Assembly (NCBI GenBank): GCA_012798155.1
Contig: JAAZNR010000624.1
Span: forward strand, 1-9,068
Direction: 5' to 3'
Source: Thermogutta sp.
Lineage (GTDB): Bacteria > Planctomycetota > Planctomycetia > Pirellulales > Thermoguttaceae
DNA: 9,068 nucleotides
Shown here: positions 1 through 7,600 of the stretch, piece by piece
Numbering within the stretch: the first letter of the stretch is position 1
Layout of the letters: the number at the start of each line of letters is the position of its first letter
Translations under genes and position numbers: made by a program
Notes under the pieces: generated by a model
Told to the model about the DNA's origin: nothing
Database searches by the model: none
The model's input: only the letters and a program-made list of their open reading frames with translations

Positions 1-23
1 AATCTCTACGACAGGCGATCTGC

Positions 24-2159
24 ATGCACGATCCGGCGATTCTTCCCCTCCTCATCATTGTCGTTCTGATCTTGTCCGGACCCGCCGCGCTTGCGGTTCT
101 GATCCTGTTCCGGCGCGTGCAGAGACAGCATGACGAGACGTTGGCGGCGCTGGCCGCCCTGATGCGAACCGTGCAGGAACTGCGTGGGGAATCGGCAGCG
201 CCGCCGCGCGAGGCGCACCTCGCACCGCCGATGACCGAAACGGCCGAGACGCCGCCGGTTGCCCGGCCGGAAAGGCCCGAGGAAGGGTGGGCCGAATCAC
301 GCGAAGCGGAACCGCCCGCGGCCGCCGACGAATTCGTGGAGGCGATGATCGTCTTACCATCAGGGGAGGGCCCTGCGCCCGAGGACTCCACTACAACGGA
401 AGTCGCCGCGGGGCGCTCCGCCGCCTCCCCGGCCGACGCCGGCACCGTGGACACGCTGAAACGGATCGGGAATTGGTTCCTGTTCGGGCAGGAGCAAGCC
501 CCCAGCGGCGCCTCGATCGAAATCGCGATTGCCGCCAATTGGCTCTTGCGGATCGGCATGTTGATCTTGGTGCTGGGAATCGCGTTTTTTCTCAAGTACT
601 CCATCGATCGCGGCTGGATCGGGCCGTTCGAGCGGGTGATGCTGGGCACGGCGGCCGGCCTGGCCATGGTCACGGCCGGCAGCATGCTCCTCGGCGGCCG
701 CTATCGCTTGCTAGCCCACGGCTTGCAGGGCGGCGGAATCGTCACCCTCTACCTCAGCGTCTTCGCCGCCGCGGTCTTCCTCGAACTCATCGATCCGATC
801 CCCGTCGGCTTCGTCTTGATGGCCTGCGTCACCGCTTTGGCCTGTTTCCTGGCCCTGACCTTCGGCAGCCCGCTGACCGCCGTGATCGGGATCGCGGGAG
901 GCTATCTGACGCCGGTCGTATTGCCCAGCGAGGACGTTCAATTCGTCGCCCTCTATACGTATCTCGCCATCCTGGGGATGGGCGTGCTGGCGATATCGGT
1001 TCGCAGAAGTTGGCCGCAGCTCAATGTTTTGAGCTTCCTGGGTACCTACGGCCTACTTTTCGTCTCTATCGTGACTGCATATTCGCCCGATGTCTATTGG
1101 ATCATCCTCTTCTTTCTGGTGCTGCTCTTCTTATTATTCTCTACCATCGTCTTTCTATCATCGCGGTTTCGCTCGCGGGCCGATCTATTCGACCTGGCAA
1201 TGCTGTGGCTCAATGCACTGTTCTTTTTCGGGCTGGGCGGCTCCGTGACGGCACTGTGGCTCGACGGCAGGCATTGCACCTGGCGATGGACGGCCGTGAT
1301 CCCGCTGGGAATCGCAGGCTTCTACTCGGCGCATGTGTACCTGCTCATGCTCCGCCGGCAGAGGGACACCGTCCTGTTCCATGCTTCGTTGGGACTGGCG
1401 GCGGCTTTTACGGCCATGGCCGTGCCGATGGTGCTGTCCAAGCAATGGATCGTCTTCGCCTGGGCCGTTCAATCGCTCATCATGTTGTGGCTGTCGCTGC
1501 GCATCGACAGCCGCTTGCTGCGTTCGGCGGCATGGATTCTCTTCACCGTGACGGGGGTCTCTTTCGCGTTCCCTCTCATCTTTGGCGGCGGTACGGCCAA
1601 GGAAATCGACCTGGCGTGGCGAGGGCATCTTGCCGGGGACATGAGCCGATTGATTCCGCGTTTGGCGGCGCTGGGCGGCTCCTTTTTGTGCGTAGCCTTG
1701 GCCGCCCGTCTGGCATTCCGCGGCGCCGCCCGAGCCCGCGGGGAGAAGCTCCCGGCGGATGAAGATCGGAAACTTCGAACGGCAGGGCGGGTGCTGGCCG
1801 TCCTGGCGACCGCGATGCTGTTCCTCTACGGCACCCACGAGATCTCCGCCGGCGTCTCCGCATACCTCGAAGGCTTACAGAGCGGCGCCGTATCGATCTG
1901 GTGGTCCATGTTCGCCGTCGCCTTGATCGCCGCCGGGATGTGGAAATCGCAGCGCTGGGTGCGGGCCGCCGGCCTGCTGCTGTTCGCCGTCGTGACTTGC
2001 AAAGTGTTCTTCAGCGACCTCAGCGAATTGAGCGCTTTCTACCGTATTATCGCTTTTGTGATCTTGGGAGTGGTGATCATCAGCGGATCCGTGCTCTATC
2101 TCCGATTTAGAGGGGAGGCGGGCAAAGATACGGCCGATCGCGGGGGACCGATGTCATGA
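24..2159 (+). CDS. DUF2339 family polytopic membrane protein
   Basis: 711 residues, recognised as a DUF2339 membrane protein, a family with no established biochemical function. An N-terminal membrane segment (about residues 8-29) is followed by a short charged heptad-like stretch (30-54) and a Pro/Ala/Glu-rich linker (about 55-145). The family's conserved block begins at about 171 with NWLLRIGMLILVLGIAFFLK, then a GxxxG-rich stretch (208-239, including LQGGGIVTLYLS). The rest is almost continuous hydrophobic helices; I count about 18-20 membrane segments in all. The C-terminal family signature KVFFSDLSELSAFYRIIAF lies at 660-678. The frame is open to the left edge, so a start further upstream cannot be excluded. 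ATG 24 is preferred because an anchor follows at once, as is usual in the family; the Shine-Dalgarno site is weak at best (AGGCGA). It overlaps the downstream DUF3999-like gene by 4 bp, so the two are probably translationally coupled. Family confidence is high; the role is unknown. Confidence 0.9.
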   Translation: MHDPAILPLLIIVVLILSGPAALAVLILFRRVQRQHDETLAALAALMRTVQELRGESAAPPREAHLAPPMTETAETPPVARPERPEEGWAESREAEPPAAADEFVEAMIVLPSGEGPAPEDSTTTEVAAGRSAASPADAGTVDTLKRIGNWFLFGQEQAPSGASIEIAIAANWLLRIGMLILVLGIAFFLKYSIDRGWIGPFERVMLGTAAGLAMVTAGSMLLGGRYRLLAHGLQGGGIVTLYLSVFAAAVFLELIDPIPVGFVLMACVTALACFLALTFGSPLTAVIGIAGGYLTPVVLPSEDVQFVALYTYLAILGMGVLAISVRRSWPQLNVLSFLGTYGLLFVSIVTAYSPDVYWIILFFLVLLFLLFSTIVFLSSRFRSRADLFDLAMLWLNALFFFGLGGSVTALWLDGRHCTWRWTAVIPLGIAGFYSAHVYLLMLRRQRDTVLFHASLGLAAAFTAMAVPMVLSKQWIVFAWAVQSLIMLWLSLRIDSRLLRSAAWILFTVTGVSFAFPLIFGGGTAKEIDLAWRGHLAGDMSRLIPRLAALGGSFLCVALAARLAFRGAARARGEKLPADEDRKLRTAGRVLAVLATAMLFLYGTHEISAGVSAYLEGLQSGAVSIWWSMFAVALIAAGMWKSQRWVRAAGLLLFAVVTCKVFFSDLSELSAFYRIIAFVILGVVIISGSVLYLRFRGEAGKDTADRGGPMS

Positions 2160-3583
2160 AGCGTTCCGCGAGCTTGTGGGCGGCGGCCGTGATGGTCGCG
2201 CTGGGAGCGGCCGGCATGGTCCGCGGCGGCCGGCTTGTGTGTCGTGCTTCCGAGTTCCACTTTGCCCGACCGATCCTGGTCCCCGAAACGGCACAGGGAG
2301 GGGTCGCCCTCGTTGCGGTGGCGCTGCCGGATGACGTTTACGCCGAGGCCGGGGAGGACCTCGCCGATGTCCGCATCCTCGACTCGCAGGGACGCGAAAT
2401 CCCGCGGATCATCCGCAAGGCCTTCTCCCAAACGGGCGTGACGGTCCGCCGCTACCAGACGCTTTATCCGGGGGCGTCGGTCAACCTCACTCCTCATCCG
2501 CAAGGGGAGTTGGATGTGGTCCTCAAGGTACCGGACGAGCATCCGCCCATCGAGGGTCTGCGGATCGGCACGCCGCTGAGGAACTTCGAGCAATCCGTCC
2601 GCGTGTCCACGAGCGAGGATGGGCGGGAATGGCAACCCTTGGTCGAGGCTGCCGTGATTTGCGATTATTCGCAGTGGATGAACGTCCGCAATTTGGATAT
2701 CGCTTTCCCGCGTCCCGCTTCGCGTCATTTGCGGATCGTGTTCTCCAGCCTGTCCGTGGAACACGAAAGCGAATGGCGAGACGTCGTGCGGCGGCTTCGC
2801 GACAAACAGGAGATCGAGCGGACGGAAGAGACTCGCATCGAACGCCGGCCCTTCCGCCTCGATCGCATCGACTCATGGCACAGGGTCGTGGAAGCAGGAA
2901 AACGCGAACCGCTGCAGCGCGAAGTAGCGACGGAGGGGTTCCGCGCGGAATCGGATCGCTCTCGCAAGACCACCGTGGTCTCGGTCCAAATGGGACGCCG
3001 GCCCCTGGCGGGATTGATCGTGGAGACGAAAGATCGCAACTTTCGGCGGACCGTCCGAGTAGAGATCCCCCGGCAGGGCGCCGTCGGGAGAGCCTGGCAA
3101 ACCATCGCTGACGATGCCGTGATGCGGTTGGAGTTGCCGGGTTACAGATGGGAAGACCTGACGATCACGTTCCCGGAGCAGCGGGCCGAGGAATATCGTT
3201 TGACCATCCACGACGGCGACAACGAGCCGCTCGAAATCACGGGGATCCGCGGCGTGACCTACGTCTATCAAGCGGTTTTCCTCATCGAAGGAACGCATCG
3301 CTCCGAGCCGAAGTACCGCTTGTGTTACGGCGACGAGTTCGCCGAGCCGCCGGATTACGACGTCGCCGCGGTCGAGGCGGCTTTGTCGCGAAACATCGAG
3401 CCTTTGGAGGCACGATTGGGTCCCGCGGAGCAACTCGCCGTCGCCGCGAACCCCCTGCGGCGGCTGACGAAAAACGTGGATACCGCCGCTTTGCTGATCG
3501 TGCTGGTACTGGTTTTGGCGGCGGGCATGGGTTGGAGCTTGTATCGGGCGGCCAAGAGGCATCCCGCGTCGCCCGAAGAATGA
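2156..3583 (+). CDS. DUF3999-like membrane-anchored extracytoplasmic protein
   Basis: 475 residues. An N-terminal signal peptide (about 1-31: KR, then an Ala/Val/Gly-rich core) and one C-terminal membrane helix (about 443-463, followed by RAAKRH) place the bulk of the protein outside the cytoplasm. Two stretches (about 132-198 and 284-364) share the pattern of a strand with 'VRV', an 'S-x-DG-x-W' or equivalent 'GRAWQ', then 'LDIAFP' or 'LTITFP' leading to 'HLRI' or 'YRLT'. This resembles discoidin / F5-8 type C beta-sandwiches. A charged, Arg/Glu-rich helical region (202-235) lies between them. The start ATG overlaps the stop of the DUF2339 gene (ATGA), with GGGGGA eight bases upstream as a possible ribosome binding site. 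DUF3999 proteins are typically encoded beside DUF2339 proteins; that context supports the assignment more than any single motif. No catalytic residues are evident. A carbohydrate- or envelope-binding partner of the DUF2339 protein is a guess. Confidence 0.8.
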   Translation: MKRSASLWAAAVMVALGAAGMVRGGRLVCRASEFHFARPILVPETAQGGVALVAVALPDDVYAEAGEDLADVRILDSQGREIPRIIRKAFSQTGVTVRRYQTLYPGASVNLTPHPQGELDVVLKVPDEHPPIEGLRIGTPLRNFEQSVRVSTSEDGREWQPLVEAAVICDYSQWMNVRNLDIAFPRPASRHLRIVFSSLSVEHESEWRDVVRRLRDKQEIERTEETRIERRPFRLDRIDSWHRVVEAGKREPLQREVATEGFRAESDRSRKTTVVSVQMGRRPLAGLIVETKDRNFRRTVRVEIPRQGAVGRAWQTIADDAVMRLELPGYRWEDLTITFPEQRAEEYRLTIHDGDNEPLEITGIRGVTYVYQAVFLIEGTHRSEPKYRLCYGDEFAEPPDYDVAAVEAALSRNIEPLEARLGPAEQLAVAANPLRRLTKNVDTAALLIVLVLVLAAGMGWSLYRAAKRHPASPEE

Positions 3584-3650
3584 CCGCCGGCGCATCTCGC
3601 CGCCGTTTCCCTCTGCAGAGCCTGCCGGATCGAGGGCGGCCGGCCGTTCC

Positions 3651-3672
3651 TCGGGCCCGATCCTCGGCCCGA
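3651..3672. terminator. GC-rich hairpin between convergent genes, possible bidirectional terminator
   Basis: A perfect 7-bp stem, TCGGGCC (3651-3657) with GGCCCGA (3666-3672), encloses the 8-nt loop CGATCCTC. It lies in the 103-bp gap between the stop codons of the DUF3999-like gene and mutM, where a shared terminator would be expected. Neither strand has a U-tract after the stem, so it does not fit a classical intrinsic terminator. The same bases can also be read as an imperfect direct repeat (CCTCGGGCCCGAT at 3649-3661, CCTCGGCCCGAT at 3662-3673). Position favours a transcription-end role; sequence alone does not prove it. I see nothing else in the gap. Confidence 0.3.
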
Positions 3673-3686
3673 TGCCCCGACCGCCG

Positions 3687-4613
3687 TCACCCTTCTCGTC
3701 GGCGGGGCAGGCGGCGCTGGCAACGCGGACAAAAGAAGGTCGATCGCTGCCCCAGGACGATGCGTTGAATCACGCCTTTGCCGCATTGCAGGCACGGCCG
3801 GCCGTCGCGCTGATACACCAAATGGCGATCCTGATAACGGCCCGACTGATTGCCGGGCGTCCCGTACGCCCCGTCCGTCAAGGTGGAGCCTTGTAGTTCG
3901 ACGGCCTCGGTGAGGACGTCGCGGATCGCCGCGTGGAGGCGGCGCCATTGCCGCGAGGACAAACGCATACACGGCTCGGCGGGGTGGATCTTCGCCCGAT
4001 GCAGGGCCTCGGAAGCGTAGATGTTCCCGATCCCCGCCACCGCCTTTTGATCGAGCAAGGCGACCTTGACGGCCGTACGGCGGGAGCCAAGCCGGCTGCG
4101 CAGGGTCGGCGCATCGATTTCGAGGGCGTCGGGACCGATCTTGTGCGGCCCCAACTCGCGCCGCCAGGTCCGCTCGTCCATCAATGATACGACGCCCAAT
4201 CCGCGAACGTCGCGAAAGATGACCCGCCGCGCAAAGGCTGCGTCTCCGGGTCGGGCGGCAAGGCCGGGTGCGGCGCTTTCCTGCCAAGCCGGCTCCACTC
4301 CTTCCGGCGGGAGTACCTCCAAGATCAGGCGGACGTGGGAGATCGGTCCCGGCACGTCGAGGAGCACACGGCCGGTCATCCGCGGTTCCAGCACCAGCCG
4401 CTTGCCGTCATCGAGGCACAGGACCAGGCGTTTACCCAGTCGAACAGCCTCTCGAATGCGGCGACCACGCAGCCCGCGCAGCACGGTAGGGCGGTCGGGC
4501 CGAAAGGTGATCGCCCGGAGCGAACTCCGCGGGACCGCGGCGGAAACGATGCGACCGCCGACGATCGGCAGCAGTCCGCGACGCATGGTTTCGACTTCGG
4601 GCAGCTCCGGCAT
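3687..4613 (-). CDS. mutM: Formamidopyrimidine-DNA glycosylase (Fpg/MutM)
   Basis: 308 residues, longer than the roughly 270 usual for the family. MutM excises oxidised purines such as 8-oxoguanine and nicks the abasic site by beta,delta-elimination. The N-terminus PELPEVETMRRGL gives the catalytic Pro2 (after Met removal) and Glu3. Lys61 in 'LGKRLVL' matches the conserved phosphate-contacting Lys, and Met79 in 'PRMTG' the intercalating Met. The helix-two-turn-helix is at 191-211 (AVAGIGNIYASEALHRAKIHP region). The C-terminal zinc finger has C274, C277, C295 and C298, with the essential QR at 289-290. The usual DPRRFG loop reads DVRGLG (135-140), so the Phe wedge is Leu, and a loop of about 23 residues (103-125) is inserted just before it. 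The start lies 6 nt after the valS stop with no clear Shine-Dalgarno, suggesting translation coupled to valS. It is the last gene of the minus-strand run and converges on the DUF3999-like gene. Confidence 0.96.
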   Translation of the reverse strand: MPELPEVETMRRGLLPIVGGRIVSAAVPRSSLRAITFRPDRPTVLRGLRGRRIREAVRLGKRLVLCLDDGKRLVLEPRMTGRVLLDVPGPISHVRLILEVLPPEGVEPAWQESAAPGLAARPGDAAFARRVIFRDVRGLGVVSLMDERTWRRELGPHKIGPDALEIDAPTLRSRLGSRRTAVKVALLDQKAVAGIGNIYASEALHRAKIHPAEPCMRLSSRQWRRLHAAIRDVLTEAVELQGSTLTDGAYGTPGNQSGRYQDRHLVYQRDGRPCLQCGKGVIQRIVLGQRSTFFCPRCQRRLPRRREG

Positions 4614-4619
4614 GGCGGA

Positions 4620-7600
4620 TCAGGTTTGGGAGAGGCGGGCGACCACGTCGCCGGCCGCGGCGTATTGCTCCTCCAACGCCCGAAGCGACTCGCGTTCCTT
4701 TTCCACGACCGGGGCGGGTGCGCGGCTGGTGAATTTCTCGTCGGCCAGCTTGCGGCGCTTGGCGGCGATCAAGGATTCCAGCTTGGCCAGCTCTTGCCGT
4801 TTGCGTTCCAGTTCCCGCCGCCGATCCGCCTCGTCGAGGATGACCCGCACCTCCAACCCTTCCCCGACGTGAACCACGGTGGCCAGTTCGCCGGGCCGCG
4901 GCGGCCGGTAGCCGAGAACGACGGCCCCCGCCATCGTTCGGAAATACGGCGTCATCGGCTCCAACAATTGCCGGACGGAGGCCTCGGCCGCCATCAGCAC
5001 CTGAAGTTGCGAAGCCGGCGGCAGGCCGTTCCGCATGCGGTACTCGCGGAGGGCGCCGAGCACCTCTTGGAACCGCCGGAAACGAGCCGCGTTTTCCGCG
5101 CTCTCGTCTTCCGCGCGGGCGGTCGGCCAGGCCGCGATCATCACGCTTTCGGCCGCCTCCCCCGGCGACGGAAAGCCGCGCAGCGGAGCGCCGGACCGAA
5201 GCAGTTGCCACACTTCCTCCGCCAAGAACGGCACGAAGGGGCTGAGCAGCCGCAGCAGCACGTCCAACACGTGCACCAAGATGCGTTGTGCGGCCGGCCG
5301 CGTTTGCGGATTTTGCAGCCGCAATTTGACCATCTCCACGTAGAAGCTGCAAAACTCATCCCAGGCGAAGTCGTACAGGCAGCGGGCGGCCTCGGAAAAG
5401 CGGAATCGTTCCAAGGACTGCGTGACCGTCCGGGTCACGGTCGCCAGGCGGCCGAGAATCCAACGGTCCTCCAGCGGGAGGTCCTCCGGCGAGGTTTCGC
5501 CCGGCTGGTAGCCTTCCAGATTCATCAGCACGAAGCGGGAAGCGTTCCACAGTTTGTTGCAGAAATTGCGGGCCAGTTCGAAGCGCTCGCTGACCACCGG
5601 ACCGCGGGGCAGGGCCTTGTCCTCCGGCTTTTCCGCCCATTGCGTGGAGAATGCCTGTTTGCATTTGGGGCAGGTGATGCGAGGCCGGACGCGGTTTTCG
5701 CGGGTCTGTTCCAAAAGGTGCTCGCAGTGCGGGCACTCGAAGCTGACGGGCATGCGAATATCTTGCGTTTCCGTGGTCAGATACGCCAGCCCGAAGCGGA
5801 GGGCATCCGCGCCGAACTTCTCCATGACGTCCACCGGATCGACGCCGTTGCCCTTCGATTTGGACATCCCCTCGCCGTAGCCGTCGAGTATCTTGGGATG
5901 GATGTACACGTCGCGGAAGGGCACTTCGCCTACGTTGTACAGCCCGGCCAAGACCATCCGCGCGACCCAAAGCGTGATGATGTCGCGGCTGGTGACCAGC
6001 GTGCTGGTGGGGTAGAAGTAGGCCAATTCCGGGGTTTGCTCCGGCCAACCCAAGGTGGAATGCGGCCACAGCGCGGAGCTGAACCAGGTGTCGAGGACGT
6101 CTTCCTCTTGCCGCAACGTGTGGCCGGGAATCGCGTCCTCCGGCAATTCGCCGTCGCGGAGGCAGATCAGCCACCGCGAGCCGTCCTCGTCGCGGTGCCA
6201 AGCGACGTCGTCGCGCCCGGCGAAAGCGCGCCGCAGGTCGTCCTCGTCGGCCGTATCGCAATACCAGATCGGAATGCGGTGCCCCCACCAGAGCTGGCGG
6301 CTGATGGGCCAGTCGCGCTTCTCGCTCAACCATGCCAAATAGCCTTGCGCATAACGGGCGGGCGTGATCCGCACGCGGCCGTCCGTCACGGCGTCCATGG
6401 CCATTTGCGCCAGGCTCTCCATGCGGACGAACCACTGATCGGTCAAGAGCGGTTCGATGGGGGTCTTGGAACGATCGGAGTGCGCCAGTTCGATGAGGCG
6501 GTCCTCGATCCGTTCCACCAGCCCCAGGGCTTGCAGATCGGCGACCACCCGTTCCCTGGCCTGCGGGATGTTCAAACCTTGGTATTTTCCGACGTTCTCG
6601 TTCAAGGTGCCGTCGGGGTTCAAGATGTTGACCATCGGCAGATCGTGCCGCAGGCCCACCTCGTAGTCGTTCGGGTCGTGGGCGGGGGTGATTTTGACGC
6701 AGCCGGTCCCCATTTCGGGCTTGGCCCAGGCATCGACGATCAAGGGGATCGGCCGATTCTGCAGGGGGAGCATGACGCACCGGCCCTGGAGGGCCATATC
6801 GCGCAGCTTCACCAGCATGGGCAAGAGCCGCGTCCGCCGCTCGCGAACCTCCCGGAGTTCGGCCTCGAGAGCCGGCTTTTCCTTCTCGGGGGCGTTTTCC
6901 CGGCGCGCGGCAAGCTCCTTCTCGGCGGCATCCAGGGCGGCCTCGGGATCGGGATGGACGGCCACCGCCGTGTCGCCGAGCATGGTTTCCGGGCGGGTCG
7001 TCGCCAGGACCACGTATTGCGGCTCGCCCGGCCGGGGATCGATCACGGGATAACGGAAGTACCAAAAGTGCCCCGGCACCGGCTCGTGAAAGACCTCGTC
7101 GTCCGCCACGGCCGTTTGCAACAGGGTGTCCCAGTTGACCAGCCTCCGACCGCGGTAGATCAAGCGGTCGCAAAAGAGCCGGAAAAAGGTGTGCCGCACG
7201 GCCCGCGCGCAAACGGGGTCGAGCGTAAAGCGAGTGCGCCGCCAGTCGCAACTACAACCCATGCTCTTCAATTGCGAGAGGATTCGCCCTTCGTAGGCGT
7301 CTTTCCACTGCCAGATGCGCGCGACCAGCCCCTCGCGTCCCAGGTCGTGCCGGGTCTTGCCTTCTTCGGCGAGGAGGCGGCGTTCCACGACGGCTTGCGT
7401 GGCGATGCCCGCATGATCCGTGCCCGGCACCCAAAGGGCGTTGTAGCCCTGCATGCGCTTCCATCGAATGAGGACGTCCTGGAGCGTGTTGTTGAGGGCA
7501 TGCCCCAGATGCAGTGCCCCCGTCACGTTGGGCGGGGGTATCACGATGGTGTACGGCTCGCGGCCGGGGTCCGGGTCGGCGTGGAAATATCCCCTGCTTT

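Noticed and set aside
1120..1175. A locally less GC-rich stretch in the DUF2339 gene, at first glance possible foreign DNA or a promoter.
   Set aside because: It encodes hydrophobic membrane residues (Leu, Phe, Ile) in frame with the gene, and the T-rich codons for these explain the composition.
287..1762. A 491-codon plus-strand frame inside the DUF2339 gene.
   Set aside because: Arg-rich out-of-frame reading of a membrane-protein gene. The DUF2339 frame has the conserved family blocks and helix pattern throughout.
3584..3686. Search for a small gene or classical intrinsic terminator in the convergent gap.
   Set aside because: No start with a plausible ribosome binding site and sufficient frame, and no stem followed by a U-tract on either strand; only the 7-bp hairpin remains, reported with low confidence.
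5356..7251. A 631-codon minus-strand frame inside valS.
   Set aside because: Same strand but a different frame from valS; the translation is Arg/Pro/Gly-rich with no family signature, and all ValS motifs fall in the other frame.
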